Assembly: GCF_034347385.1 (NCBI RefSeq) | Contig: NZ_CP133777.1 | Coordinates: 1,674,001 to 1,738,000 of the forward strand | Origin: Actimicrobium sp. CCC2.4 | GTDB lineage: Bacteria; Pseudomonadota; Gammaproteobacteria; Burkholderiales; Burkholderiaceae_D | Reading direction: 5' to 3' | DNA length: 64,000 bases | Part shown: piece by piece, positions 28,318 to 37,270 of the stretch | How positions within the stretch are numbered: the first letter of the stretch is position 1 | Layout of the letters: every line of letters starts with the position of its first letter | Program-made: the position numbers and the translations under genes | The notes under the pieces: model-generated | What the model was told of the DNA's origin: nothing | Databases searched by the model: none | What the model saw: the letters and a program-made list of their open reading frames with translations, nothing else

Positions 28318-28536
28318 ATGACAACCATCACAAAAAAATTGATCGCGCTTTCATGCGCTTCGGCCATTCTGATTTCGCTGGGCGGCTGCGCCGGTATGTC
28401 CAATCGTGACAAAAACACGGCAGCCGGTGCCGGCATCGGCGGTGTCGCCGGTGCGGTCCTGACCGGCGGCAGCGCCATCGGTACCGTCGGCGGTGCCGCT
28501 GTCGGTGGCGTGATTGGTAATCAAGTCGGCAAATAA
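28318..28536 (+). CDS. Glycine-zipper lipoprotein (OsmB-like)
   Basis: This is a 72-residue lipoprotein of the glycine-zipper 2TM family; proteins of this kind sit in the outer membrane and are often stress-induced. ATG 28318 follows AGAGGATC; the frame is open to 28186 without coding features. The lipobox is SLGGC at about residues 18-22. The mature part is almost entirely GAGIGGVAGAVLTGG and GTVGGAAVGGVIGNQVG, with Gly at every fourth position. It stands alone between motD and a convergent gene. Function is unknown. Confidence 0.85.
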   Translation: MTTITKKLIALSCASAILISLGGCAGMSNRDKNTAAGAGIGGVAGAVLTGGSAIGTVGGAAVGGVIGNQVGK

Positions 28537-28561
28537 GCCTTCCGGCAAGGCATCACTTGGC

Positions 28562-28957
28562 TCACGCCAGGTCGGTGCCGATATGTGCAAAGCGCTCCAG
28601 TTCGTCGAAGGTGACGACCTGGAGCGCTTTGCTATGGGTGCTCTCGAGCACGACCAGCGGTGCGGCACCGGCCGCGAACGCTTCTTTCCAGCGCAGCGCG
28701 CACAGGCACCACTGGTCGCCCGGTTTCAGTCCGGGAAAGCGCCATTGCGGTTGCGGCGTCGACAGGTCATTGCCGCGCGCCTTGCTGAAGGCGAGAAATT
28801 CGGCCGTCATCACCGCGCAGATCACGTGGGTGCCGATATCCTCATCGTTGGTCTTGCAGCAGCCATCCCGAAAATAGCCGGTCAACGGATCGAACGAGCA
28901 GGGCACCAGCGGTTCGCCAAGGACGTTGCGGGCGGGTTCTGTGCGGAGTGTGGTCAT
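28562..28957 (-). CDS. DUF2237 family protein
   Basis: This is a 131-residue cytoplasmic protein of the DUF2237 family, whose function is unknown. ATG 28957 (MTTLRTEPARNVLGEPL) has CAGGAA upstream; the longer frame to 29080 is not supported. Typical features are NVLGEPLVPCSFDPLTGYFR, DGCCKTNDEDIGTHVICAVM, FPGLKPGDQWCLCALRW, and the C-terminal HSKALQVVTFDEL. Several conserved cysteines (CCK, CLC) suggest metal or redox chemistry, but this is a guess. It converges with the glycine-zipper gene. Confidence 0.88.
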   Translation of the reverse strand: MTTLRTEPARNVLGEPLVPCSFDPLTGYFRDGCCKTNDEDIGTHVICAVMTAEFLAFSKARGNDLSTPQPQWRFPGLKPGDQWCLCALRWKEAFAAGAAPLVVLESTHSKALQVVTFDELERFAHIGTDLA

Positions 28958-29109
28958 GTGTGTTTCCTGATCTGGTAAAGGATGCGAGCGCATCAGATTA
29001 ACAGGTGTAACCCGGGGGCGACGGGTGCCGCGAACTGCTAAGCTACAGCGCGCCTGCGGGCTACTGTCCGCAATTCCCATTTACTGTCATTTTTCCGGAG
29101 TCGCCGATC

Positions 29110-30975
29110 ATGTTCAAACGCATCCTGCGCCTGTTGCCTGGCTTGCCTGTCTTGTTACTGGCTGCCAGTTCCGCCAGCGCCGCCACCGACGCGTTCAATC
29201 CACGCTGGAACCTCGCCGACCTGTACCCGTCGGCTGCTGCCTGGCAAGCCGATGCCGCCAAGGCCGATACGCAGATCACTACCTTTGCCAATTGCCGCGG
29301 TCATCTCGGCGACAATGTGCGGCGCTTTCGCCAGTGCCTGGAATTGCGTGCCGATCTTGACAAGCGCTACGACCGGCTGGCGCTGTATGCCAACGAATTC
29401 CATGCCGAAGATACCGGCAACACGGCAGGCCTCGAACTGACCCAGCAAGCCGAGGTACTGGGCTCCCGGCTGGAAGAAAGCGGGTCGTTCTTTCGTCCGG
29501 AACTGCTCCAGCTGGGAGCGAAAAAAATCAACGGCTTCCTGCATGCCGACAAGGCGCTGGCGATCTTCCGGCATCCGATCGACAACCTGCTGCGCGCCGT
29601 ACCGCACACGCTGGACGCCAAAGGCGAAGCGCTGATTGCGACCTACGGGCTGGCTGGCAATAGCGCGCAATCGGTGTATTCGATTTTGACGAATGCCGAT
29701 ATGCCGTGGCCGAAAGTGACGCTGTCCGATGGTCAGGAAGTCACGCTCGACCAGTCCGGCTACACCCGCTATCGCGGCGTCGATAACCGTGCCGACCGCA
29801 GCAAAGTGTTCGACGCGTTCTGGGGCAAATGGCATGAATTCGAGCGCACGTTTGGCGTGACTTTCTACGAGAAGCTGAAAAAAGACACGGTCGACGCGAA
29901 GGTGCGCAACTATCCCGATTCGATCACCAAGGCGCTCGATGCCAACAAGATTCCGGTCGCGGTCTACGACACGCTGATCGCGCAGACCAATGCCAACCTG
30001 CCGACGCTGCATCGCTATTTCCGCTTGCGCGCCAAACTGCTCGGCATCACCGACATGGGGTATCACGACATCTACCCGCCGCTGGTCAAGGGCGACTTCA
30101 CGTATCCGATCGCGCAAGGCAATGCCCTGATGCTGGCGGCCGTCAAACCGCTTGGTGACGACTACGTCAAGGCCCTCGAAAAAGGCGTGGCGAGCCGCTG
30201 GATGGACGTCTATCCGCGTGCCCGCAAATTGTCCGGCGCGCACATGGCGGGCGACGCCTACGATGTCCACCCGTACATCCTGCTGAACTACAACGATGAC
30301 TATGAATCAGTCTCGACGCTGGCCCACGAGTGGGGCCACGGCATGCATACGGTGCTGGCCAATCAGGCGCAGCCGTATGTGACGGCGAGCTATCCGATCT
30401 TCACCGCCGAAATCGCCTCGACCACCAACGAAAGCCTGCTGCTGGCGCACATGCTGGCAGTATCGAAAAGCGATGACGAGCGCTTGCTCTACCTCGGTTC
30501 GGCGCTGGAAAGTTTGCGCGGCACCTTCTTCCGGCAGGCGATGTTTGCCGAATTCGAACGGGATGTTCATGCCCGCGTCGACAAGGGCGAATCGCTGACC
30601 GGCGCAGGCCTGACCAAAGTCTACGGCGACATCCTGCGCCGCTATCACGGCGACAAGGACGGCATCGTCCACATCGATGACCAGGTCGCCATCGAATGGG
30701 CTTACATCCCGCATTTCTACAATTCGTTTTACGTGTTCCAGTACGCGACGTCGATTGCCGCCGGCTCGCTGTTTGCCGATGCGATCCTGAAGGGTGAGCA
30801 GGGTGCGCGCGAGCGCTACCTGAACGTCCTCAAGGCCGGCAGCTCGGCGTATCCGTACGAGCTGGTCAAGGCTGCTGGCGTTGACCTCGCGACGCCCGCG
30901 CCGTATCAGGCGGTGGTGGCGCGGATGAACCGGATCATGGACGAGATCGAGACGATTGTGGCGCGGCGCAAGTGA
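29110..30975 (+). CDS. Exported M3 family oligoendopeptidase (PepF-like)
   Basis: This is a zinc metallopeptidase predicted to cleave oligopeptides. The 621 residues begin with a signal peptide (LPGLPVLLLAASSASA), so it is probably periplasmic, unlike the cytoplasmic PepF of Gram-positives. The zinc site is His406-Glu407-Trp-Gly-His410, with the third ligand probably in FTAEIASTTNES about 25 residues later. The start WNLADLYPSAAAWQAD is typical of oligoendopeptidase F. It stands alone; the promoter probably lies in 28958-29109. Confidence 0.9.
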   Translation: MFKRILRLLPGLPVLLLAASSASAATDAFNPRWNLADLYPSAAAWQADAAKADTQITTFANCRGHLGDNVRRFRQCLELRADLDKRYDRLALYANEFHAEDTGNTAGLELTQQAEVLGSRLEESGSFFRPELLQLGAKKINGFLHADKALAIFRHPIDNLLRAVPHTLDAKGEALIATYGLAGNSAQSVYSILTNADMPWPKVTLSDGQEVTLDQSGYTRYRGVDNRADRSKVFDAFWGKWHEFERTFGVTFYEKLKKDTVDAKVRNYPDSITKALDANKIPVAVYDTLIAQTNANLPTLHRYFRLRAKLLGITDMGYHDIYPPLVKGDFTYPIAQGNALMLAAVKPLGDDYVKALEKGVASRWMDVYPRARKLSGAHMAGDAYDVHPYILLNYNDDYESVSTLAHEWGHGMHTVLANQAQPYVTASYPIFTAEIASTTNESLLLAHMLAVSKSDDERLLYLGSALESLRGTFFRQAMFAEFERDVHARVDKGESLTGAGLTKVYGDILRRYHGDKDGIVHIDDQVAIEWAYIPHFYNSFYVFQYATSIAAGSLFADAILKGEQGARERYLNVLKAGSSAYPYELVKAAGVDLATPAPYQAVVARMNRIMDEIETIVARRK

Positions 30976-31114
30976 GACGGGAGCTGAGCGGGAAGGCGAC
31001 ACTTTACGTCTCTTAACCGTGCTGGCGATACTGACAGAGCGGTATCGCGAAACCTGTGATTTGGCACCCGATACCGACCTTGCCTCCGATGAAAACAGGG
31101 GAAAGCCCGCTACA

Positions 31115-32302
31115 ATGTCGGCCATGTCCCTACTCATTCCTTCCCTCGACTACCCGTCCGTCAGCCCTTCAACAGGTAGCGCGCCGGCACCGTCGCACAG
31201 CCCGGGTACGCTTAAAAAGCAAGCCCGTCACGCCTATCTCGAGTTCTTCGCCGGTAGCGGATTGGTCGCTCAGGGCTTGAAAACCATGTTCAAGCCCATC
31301 TGGGCGAACGACATCGATGCAAAAAAAGCGGCGGTCTACACCGCCAATCACACCGGAGAGCATTTTCACCTCGGGTCCATTGCCGACGTGGCCGGCAAGG
31401 ATTTGCCGGCGGCGGTACTGGCCTGGGCTTCGTTCCCGTGCCAGGACCTGTCCCTCGCAGGATTGGCCGGAGGTATTCATGGTAAGCGCAGCGGTCTTGT
31501 CTGGGAGTGGCTACGGATCATTGACGAGATGCCCGAGGCACCGGCTATCCTGGTTGCCGAAAATGTGCTTGGCCTTGTGTCGGCGTCTGGTGGCAGCCAC
31601 TACCGCACGCTACACGCGGCGTTGGCGGAGCGTGGCTACAAGGTTGGGGCGATGCTGCTCGATGCTGTTCGCTTCGTGCCGCATTCGCGACCGCGCGTTT
31701 TTGTCGTCGCCGTGCGCAACGACGTGCAGGTGCCTGGCGAGCTGACCAGTCCCACACCGACCTGGCTGCATCCGGCAGCGGTACAAAAAGCGGCCAGCGG
31801 TCTGGATAGCTGGGTGTGGTGGCACATGCCCGAGCCGCCGGTGCGCTTGTCGGTGCTGGCCGACATCGTTGAGTTTGATGCCGATTATGCGAACACGCTC
31901 ACGGATGAACGAAACATTGACTTGATCTCGCCCAAGCATGCGGCCTTACTGAACGCATTACCAAAAAAACAGACCTTCGTCGCACCGGGCTACAAACGAA
32001 CCCGGGCGGGAAAACAGGTGCTGGAACTGCGCTTTGACAATGTTGCCGGGTGTCTGCGGACTCCCGGTGGCGGCAGCAGCCGGCAGCTTCTTGTCATTCG
32101 CAACAATGGCCAGCTCAACAGTCGGCTGCTGACGATCAAGGAAACCGCACGTCTGATGGGGGCTCCGGAAAGTTACCAAATTCCGGGTTCCTATAACGAC
32201 GGCTACAAGGCAATGGGTGATGCAGTAGCTGTCCCTGTTGCCAGCTGGCTCGCCAGAAATTTACTCCTGCCTTTGGCTGACCTGCGTGACCATACCGCTT
32301 AG
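31115..32302 (+). CDS. DNA (cytosine-5) methyltransferase
   Basis: This is a C5-cytosine methyltransferase of a probable restriction-modification pair. The start at 31115 is chosen at the first ATG after GGGGAAAG; 31124 is an alternative and the frame is open to 30956. The 395 residues have motif I (LEFFAGSGLVAQGL), motif IV with catalytic Cys109 (SFPCQDLSLAG), motif VI (VAENVLGLV), motif VIII (VPHSRPRVFVV) and motif X (GYKAMGDAVAVPVASWLA). The target sequence cannot be read. It overlaps the downstream gene by 17 bases. Confidence 0.92.
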   Translation: MSAMSLLIPSLDYPSVSPSTGSAPAPSHSPGTLKKQARHAYLEFFAGSGLVAQGLKTMFKPIWANDIDAKKAAVYTANHTGEHFHLGSIADVAGKDLPAAVLAWASFPCQDLSLAGLAGGIHGKRSGLVWEWLRIIDEMPEAPAILVAENVLGLVSASGGSHYRTLHAALAERGYKVGAMLLDAVRFVPHSRPRVFVVAVRNDVQVPGELTSPTPTWLHPAAVQKAASGLDSWVWWHMPEPPVRLSVLADIVEFDADYANTLTDERNIDLISPKHAALLNALPKKQTFVAPGYKRTRAGKQVLELRFDNVAGCLRTPGGGSSRQLLVIRNNGQLNSRLLTIKETARLMGAPESYQIPGSYNDGYKAMGDAVAVPVASWLARNLLLPLADLRDHTA

Positions 32303-33224
32303 TCTTGAAGTGGCGCTAGCCCGGTTCAAAGTCGATTTTCAGGTCGGTGGTGCCGGTGCACTCGGCACGGTGCTGGTACTCACACGCAAAGCGATGGTCG
32401 GCGGCCTGCCGTTCGATCCGGAGAAACTGCTCACGCCAGGCGGCGGCCAGGTCGCGGGTTTGAGCGGTGCCAACATCAACAAAATACTCGCCGGATATGG
32501 TGTGACCCAACAGGTCGGGACGGAGTCGGGCCGCACGAGTCGTGGCACGCCGGCGCTGGCAGGGCAGTACGCGGCTTTCCTGCACGCCTTGCCGCGGCTC
32601 TCTGCGTCAGACATTGCCGACATCGAGGCGTGGTGGGTGTCGCGCTTTACGGACTATTTCAATAGTGCGCCATTCAAGCTGAACTACGACTCCAGCAAGA
32701 CGCTGGCATCGGTCATCCGCAATCTGCTGGATCAGGCCCTGGAGCGCCAAAAAAAGTCGCCCGGAAAAACCTATGTGGGCGCGGTTCTCCAGCATCTGGT
32801 GGGTGCCAAGCTGGAACTGGCATTGCCCGCATTAAAAATTACCCACAACGGGGCTTCTGTCGCTGATGCGGTGTCAGCGCGGTCGGGAGATTTCGTCATC
32901 GACAATGCGATCATTCACTGCACCACAGCACCCTCGGAAGCGCTGATGCGCAAGTGCGAGGCGAACCTCAAGGCAGGGCAGCATCCGATCATCCTGACGA
33001 TTGCAAAGATGATCGGTGCCGCGGAAGGATTGGCGGAAAACGCCGGTATCGAGGGGCGTGTCGAGGTAATGGATGCGCTTCAATTCCTCGCCGCAAACCT
33101 CTACGAGATGAGCCTCTTCAAAGCAGCCGACCGGAAAGTCACCGTCATCCGGCTCATCGAAAAATACAACCAGATCGTGGCAGCGCATGAAGCCGATGCA
33201 AGCCTGCGCATCAGCTTCGACTGA
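32286..33224 (+). CDS. Probable restriction partner of the methyltransferase (DUF4928-like)
   Basis: This 312-residue protein overlaps the methyltransferase gene and is probably its cognate endonuclease. GTG 32286 (MTIPLSLEVALARFKVDF) is favoured; the frame is open to 32238. The sequence (GGAGALGTVLVLTRKAM, GRTSRGTPALAGQYAAFLH, GDFVIDNAIIHCTTAPSEALMRK) resembles the DUF4928 family, often found beside cytosine methyltransferases. The GDFVIDNAIIHCT strand followed by Glu could be a nuclease core of the D-x(n)-E-x-K type, but no clear PD-(D/E)xK triad was confirmed. Confidence 0.6.
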   Translation: MTIPLSLEVALARFKVDFQVGGAGALGTVLVLTRKAMVGGLPFDPEKLLTPGGGQVAGLSGANINKILAGYGVTQQVGTESGRTSRGTPALAGQYAAFLHALPRLSASDIADIEAWWVSRFTDYFNSAPFKLNYDSSKTLASVIRNLLDQALERQKKSPGKTYVGAVLQHLVGAKLELALPALKITHNGASVADAVSARSGDFVIDNAIIHCTTAPSEALMRKCEANLKAGQHPIILTIAKMIGAAEGLAENAGIEGRVEVMDALQFLAANLYEMSLFKAADRKVTVIRLIEKYNQIVAAHEADASLRISFD

Positions 33225-33242
33225 CCACGTGCCGTCCCCGAC

Positions 33243-34733
33243 TTACTTGTCAGGTACCGAGGCCGGCACTGCACCGCGCTGTTTATTGCGCCTCTGCAGG
33301 CGCGTGCGCCGCCGTCGCCGCCGCGTGACGCCCGGGAAGCACAGGTAAAAAACCGTCTTTTCGCCAGCCACGCTGGTGACGCCGGCATCGCCGCCATGCA
33401 GACGCATGATGGCGCAGACGATGGCTAGTCCGAGGCCGGCCGAATACATCGATGGTGCCCGTGCGGCGTCGCCCCGATAGAAGCGTTCGAAGATGTGCGG
33501 CAGGTGCTCGGCCGGGATGCCGGGGCCGCCGTTTTCGACCGTCACGCGGGTCTTGTTGCCGACGGCGGTGGCGGCGGACAAGTGGATGAATGAGCCGCGG
33601 GGCGTGTGGACGATCGCGTTCGAGACCAGGTTGCTGACGGCGCGGCGGAACAGGATGGGATCGGCTTCGATGGTCAGTGCAGCGGCCGCGATGGTGAGCC
33701 TGACGCCGGCGTCCTCTGCCAATCCTTCGAAGTAGTCGCGGATACGCTCCAGTTCGACGGCGAGGTCCAGTGTTTCGGACTGCATGGCTAGCTGGGCATT
33801 GTCGGCACGCGCCAGGAACAGCGTGTTTTCGATGATGCGGGCCAGCCGCTCGTACTCTTCCAGATTCGATCCCAGCAGGATTTGATATTCCTCGTTGGAT
33901 CGTTCCTTGGTCAGCGCGACCTGGGTTTCGACCATCAGCGTGTTGACCGGCGTACGCAAGTCATGAGCGATGTCCGAGGCAAACTGGGTCAGGCGTTTGA
34001 CGCCGTCCTCGAGCCGGTCGAGCATGGCATTGAAGGCTTGACCGAGCTCATGCAGTTCGCGTGGTGTGTTGTCGTTCGAGAGGCGGGTATGCAGGCGCTG
34101 GGTACTGATCGCATTGGCTTGCGTGATGATCAGGCGTAGCGGTCGCAAACCCAGTTGCACCACCAGGAATCCCAGTGCGGCGGCCAGTATTGCACCCAGC
34201 CAGACCGCGACGGCGAGGGTTTCGCCGTATTTGCGCATCATTGCCGAGCGGTTTGTGCCCTCGCGTGCGAGGACGATGTGTACGGGTTCGAGACTGGTCT
34301 TGCCGACCATGCCTGCCGAAGCGATCACACGTCCGGTGCCGACGCCGGACTCCCAGTCGCTGACGTCGTTTTCCAGTGCATGGCGGGTGGCGGGTACCAA
34401 CGGCAATGAGGGCAGTGCGCGGGATGGAGCACTGCTTTGCATGATGAGTTGGCCATCGGTTTGCAGCAGTTGCAGCCGGATTTCATCGTGGCCGTACATG
34501 GCATTGAGGAAGCGATTCGGCTCCTGCCTGATCGCAGCGATCGATTCGCTTTCACGCAGCAGATGGCGGATTTGCCGGCTTTTGCTGACAAGCTCCATAT
34601 CGTCGCGCTGTTCGAGTTGCATGGCCAGCGCCTGGTACAGGTAGGTGCCGACCAGCGCGAAGGTGACGATGGTGGCGACGGCAAACAGGATGGCCAGCCG
34701 TGCAGTGAGTGATAACGCAGCGCGCTGGGTCAT
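33243..34733 (-). CDS. Heavy-metal-type sensor histidine kinase (CusS/IrlS family)
   Basis: This is an inner-membrane sensor kinase paired with the response regulator before it. ATG 34733 gives 496 residues. Two membrane segments (LAILFAVATIVTFALVGTYL and LAVAVWLGAILAAALGFLVV) flank a periplasmic domain of about 150 residues. HAMP, the phosphoacceptor motif IAHDLRTPVNTL, and the ATPase motifs NLVSNAIVHTPRG, GGPGIP and SAGLGLAIVCAI follow. The tail is Arg-rich. The CusS/IrlS assignment fits the TTACA boxes next to the divergent target genes; the metal is probably copper, but this is inferred. Confidence 0.88.
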   Translation of the reverse strand: MTQRAALSLTARLAILFAVATIVTFALVGTYLYQALAMQLEQRDDMELVSKSRQIRHLLRESESIAAIRQEPNRFLNAMYGHDEIRLQLLQTDGQLIMQSSAPSRALPSLPLVPATRHALENDVSDWESGVGTGRVIASAGMVGKTSLEPVHIVLAREGTNRSAMMRKYGETLAVAVWLGAILAAALGFLVVQLGLRPLRLIITQANAISTQRLHTRLSNDNTPRELHELGQAFNAMLDRLEDGVKRLTQFASDIAHDLRTPVNTLMVETQVALTKERSNEEYQILLGSNLEEYERLARIIENTLFLARADNAQLAMQSETLDLAVELERIRDYFEGLAEDAGVRLTIAAAALTIEADPILFRRAVSNLVSNAIVHTPRGSFIHLSAATAVGNKTRVTVENGGPGIPAEHLPHIFERFYRGDAARAPSMYSAGLGLAIVCAIMRLHGGDAGVTSVAGEKTVFYLCFPGVTRRRRRRTRLQRRNKQRGAVPASVPDK

Positions 34734-34743
34734 GATGGTGTCT

Positions 34744-35415
34744 TCATGTGCGCTCTTCAAACAGATAGCCCATTCCACGAATGGTGTGGACCAGCTTGTT
34801 GGGAAACGGATCATCGACCTTCGCGCGCAGCCGGCGGATCGCGACATCGACGACGTTGGTATCCGAATCGAAGTTCATGTCCCAGACCTGCGAGGCGATC
34901 AGCGAGCGCGACAGCACCTCGCCCTGGCGTCGTACGAGCAGGTGCAAGAGGGCAAACTCTTTGGCGGTCAGGTCGATGCGTTGGCCGTCGCGGATCACGC
35001 GCCGTTTCAGGACATCGATTTCGAGGTCGGCCACATTCATCGTATCGGCTTCGCGTTGCGGATTGCGACGCAGCACGGTGCGGATACGCGCCAGCAGTTC
35101 GACAAACGCAAACGGCTTGACCAGATAATCATCGGCACCGAGTTCGAGTCCCTTGACGCGATCGTTGACGTCATCGCGCGAGGTCAGGAACAGCACGGCA
35201 GTCGCTTTTGTTTCGCGCAGTTTTTTAAGCACTTCCCAGCCATCGATGCCGGGCAACATCACATCGAGCACGATCAGGTCATAGTCTTCCTGCACCGCGA
35301 GGTGCAGGCCGGTGGTGCCATCGCGGGCAAGGTCGACCACGTAGCCGTTCTCTTGTAATCCCTTACGCAGGTAGTCACCAGTCTTGGGTTCATCTTCCAC
35401 GATCAATATACGCAT
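34744..35415 (-). CDS. OmpR-family response regulator (CusR/IrlR type)
   Basis: This is the DNA-binding response regulator for the kinase that follows it ten bases downstream. The start at 35415 ([20 protein letters not shown]) gives 223 residues, the standard size. The receiver domain has phosphoacceptor Asp51 ([10 protein letters not shown]), Thr in FLTSRDD and Lys in LVKPFAF. The winged-helix C-terminus ends [29 protein letters not shown] in several conserved blocks. It is transcribed away from two DUF4148 genes whose promoters carry shared inverted repeats, its likely binding sites. Confidence 0.93.
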   Translation of the reverse strand: MRILIVEDEPKTGDYLRKGLQENGYVVDLARDGTTGLHLAVQEDYDLIVLDVMLPGIDGWEVLKKLRETKATAVLFLTSRDDVNDRVKGLELGADDYLVKPFAFVELLARIRTVLRRNPQREADTMNVADLEIDVLKRRVIRDGQRIDLTAKEFALLHLLVRRQGEVLSRSLIASQVWDMNFDSDTNVVDVAIRRLRAKVDDPFPNKLVHTIRGMGYLFEERT

Positions 35416-35484
35416 GCAGGTTCTTTCGGTTCGGCGCGGCGGCCGCTGATGGGCCAATTGTCCGCCTGTTTGGTGCTGTTGCGG

Positions 35485-35500
35485 ATTACAAAGTTGTAAT
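35485..35500. promoter_or_regulatory. TTACA/TGTAA inverted repeat (copper-type box A)
   Basis: ATTACAA-AG-TTGTAAT is a 7+2+7 dyad 70 bases upstream of the response regulator start, so it probably mediates control of the two-component operon. Confidence 0.65.
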
Positions 35501-35540
35501 GCAGACAGGGCACCATTGCTGCCGTTCCAGCTTTCTTTTG

Positions 35541-35558
35541 CATTACAGGTTTGTAATG
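35541..35558. promoter_or_regulatory. TTACA/TGTAA inverted repeat (copper-type box B)
   Basis: CATTACA-GGTT-TGTAATG is followed by GTCACTTTGGTGTGCGGG and a -10-like TAAACT. The same layout recurs before the second DUF4148 gene. It resembles CusR/CopR boxes of the TTAC-Nx-GTAA type and lies where an activator would bind. Confidence 0.7.
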
Positions 35559-35668
35559 TCACTGTCACTTTGGTGTGCGGGAGCAAGGACTAAACTTTGA
35601 TCCATGGTTAGGCAGACGACGAAGTTTGCCGGACAAGCACCCGTTAATTTACCCTCTGGAGAACATTC

Positions 35669-35998
35669 ATGAATATCAAAAAACTCGCAAGCACAATCGC
35701 CCTTGGTACCTTGTTGGCAGCTGGTTCGGCCGGCGCAATGGCCAGCAACATGGCCTTCGACGAAACCGGTTCGCAATGGCTGAAAGAAGTCATGAACACC
35801 AAGTCGACCGTGACCCGTGCCGAAGTAAACAACCAGGTCATCATGGCACGTCAGCAAGGCACGCTGGAAATCAGCAACGTGAGCTACCCGGCCACCGCCA
35901 AGTCGACCGTCGCCCCACGTAGCCGCGCCGCTGTCCACGCAGAAGCAATCAAGTCGGTACAGAACGGCCCGATCTCGAACTTGTATATCGGCGGCTAA
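35669..35998 (+). CDS. DUF4148 family small exported protein (copy 1)
   Basis: This is a 109-residue protein with a signal peptide (ALGTLLAAGSAGAMA) and a DUF4148-type segment, VTRAEVNNQVIMARQQGTLE. DUF4148 proteins are common in Burkholderiales and have no established function. CTCTGGAG precedes the start. It is a recent tandem duplicate of the next gene: most residues are identical, with the same C-terminus (IKSVQNGPI...LYIGG). Expression is probably driven by the adjacent two-component system through box B. A role in metal stress is inferred from context only. Confidence 0.85.
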   Translation: MNIKKLASTIALGTLLAAGSAGAMASNMAFDETGSQWLKEVMNTKSTVTRAEVNNQVIMARQQGTLEISNVSYPATAKSTVAPRSRAAVHAEAIKSVQNGPISNLYIGG

Positions 35999-36026
35999 TC
36001 GTCCCGACGGCGCAAGCCGGTTCGCT

Positions 36027-36068
36027 AAAAAACACCCTGCCGTCCAGCGACGCTAGGGTGTTTTTTTT
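36027..36068 (+). terminator. Rho-independent terminator after DUF4148 copy 1
   Basis: The stem AACACCCT/AGGGTGTT is followed by a run of T. Placing a terminator between the two copies makes each an independent transcription unit. Confidence 0.85.
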
Positions 36069-36089
36069 AGGTGAGCCGTGTGATCAGCA

Positions 36090-36107
36090 CATTACATTTT
36101 TGTAATG
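36090..36107. promoter_or_regulatory. TTACA/TGTAA inverted repeat (copper-type box C)
   Basis: CATTACA-TTTT-TGTAATG has the same arms as box B and is followed by the same GTCACTTTGGTGTGCGGG stretch and a -10-like TACACT, showing that promoter and gene were duplicated together. Confidence 0.7.
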
Positions 36108-36217
36108 CCCTCGTCACTTTGGTGTGCGGGTCGGGGGACTACACTTGTCGTCATGGTGAGGCAGACGAAGAGATTTGCCCCGGCAAGCATGACCCACTAA
36201 TCTTTTGGAGAACATCT

Positions 36218-36547
36218 ATGAATATCAAAAAACTCACAACCGCAATCGCCCTTGGTACCCTGTTGACCGCCGCTTCGGCTGGCGCAATGGCCGCTAACAT
36301 GGGCTTCGATCAAACCGGTCTGCAATGGTTGAAAGACGTCGATACGTCGTCGTCGACCGTGACCCGAGCTGATGTGAAAAACGAAGTTGTGATGGCACGC
36401 CAGCAAGGCACGCTGGAAATCAGCAACGTCAATTACCCGGTTGCCGCCGAGTCGAATGCCACGCCACGCAGCCGTCTGGCGGTCCGCGCCGAAGCCATCA
36501 AGTCGGTACAAAATGGTCCGATCAACGACCTGTATATCGGCGGTTGA
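36218..36547 (+). CDS. DUF4148 family small exported protein (copy 2)
   Basis: This is the second copy, also 109 residues, with start MNIKKLTTAIALGTLL at 36218; the open frame extends upstream to 36071 through the promoter and is not coding there. The signal peptide, the VTRADVKNEVVMARQQGTLE segment and the LYIGG end match copy 1. The regions 35541-36068 and 36090-36617 are parallel: box, promoter, gene, terminator. Differences are concentrated in the mid-region (DTSSSTV against MNTKSTV) and before the C-terminus. Confidence 0.85.
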   Translation: MNIKKLTTAIALGTLLTAASAGAMAANMGFDQTGLQWLKDVDTSSSTVTRADVKNEVVMARQQGTLEISNVNYPVAAESNATPRSRLAVRAEAIKSVQNGPINDLYIGG

Positions 36548-36577
36548 TGGAGGCTCCGGCACTAGCCGGCAAGTCAT

Positions 36578-36617
36578 AAAACACCCTGACATCGCGTGAT
36601 GTCAGGGTGTTTTTTTA
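36578..36617 (+). terminator. Rho-independent terminator after DUF4148 copy 2
   Basis: ACACCCTGACATC-GCGT-GATGTCAGGGTGT is a perfect 13-base stem followed by seven T. Confidence 0.92.
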
Positions 36618-36694
36618 TCCGCCATCGCAGGGTGGGCTCACCCTGCGATACTGGCGGGTACGGGGCTGGCATGGACCTGCCGTTACAATGCGCA

Positions 36695-37270
36695 ATGAAT
36701 TCATCCCCCGTTCCGGACCATCCGCGTCCCGCGTCACTGACCGATCTGTTTGTTTCATTTACCTTGCTGGCCTTGCAGGGCTTTGGCGGCGTGCTGGCGG
36801 TGGTGCAGCGCGAGCTGGTTGAAAAGAAGCGCTGGCTGACGCGCGAGGAATTCATTGAGGAGTGGGCCGTCGCGCAAGTCATGCCCGGTCCCAACGTCGT
36901 CAACCTCGCACTGATGATAGGCGGCCGGTATTTCGGTTTGCGCGGCGCACTAGTTGCGCTGGCCGGCATGCTGGCGATGCCGCTGGTAATCGTCCTGTTG
37001 CTGGGATTGCTGCACGCGCACTACGCCAGCTATCCCGGCGTGGCAGGTGCCTTGCGCGGAATGGCGGCAGTGTCGGCAGGATTGATCGCTGCGACCGGTC
37101 TCAAGCTGGTCGGGACCTTGCAATCCCATCCGCTGAAGTTGCCCTTGAGCCTGTTCTTTTGCGCGCTCGGGTTTCTCCTGATTGCACTACTGCGTGTGCC
37201 GCTGCTCATTGTGCTGCTGGGACTGGGCGGCGTTTCCTGCGTACTGACTTACCGCAAGCTGGTGCGGTGA
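36695..37270 (+). CDS. chrA1: Chromate transporter, N-terminal-type half (CHR family)
   Basis: This is an inner-membrane protein of the short-chain CHR family, which exports chromate as a heteromeric pair in known cases. The start at 36695 (MNSSPVPDHPRPASLTDLF) gives 191 residues; 36671 is an alternative. Motifs are FTLLALQGFGGVLAVVQREL, WLTREEFIEEWAVAQVMPGPN and GGRYFGLRGALVALAG. It overlaps the second half by GTGA, the standard arrangement for split chr pairs. Confidence 0.88.
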   Translation: MNSSPVPDHPRPASLTDLFVSFTLLALQGFGGVLAVVQRELVEKKRWLTREEFIEEWAVAQVMPGPNVVNLALMIGGRYFGLRGALVALAGMLAMPLVIVLLLGLLHAHYASYPGVAGALRGMAAVSAGLIAATGLKLVGTLQSHPLKLPLSLFFCALGFLLIALLRVPLLIVLLGLGGVSCVLTYRKLVR

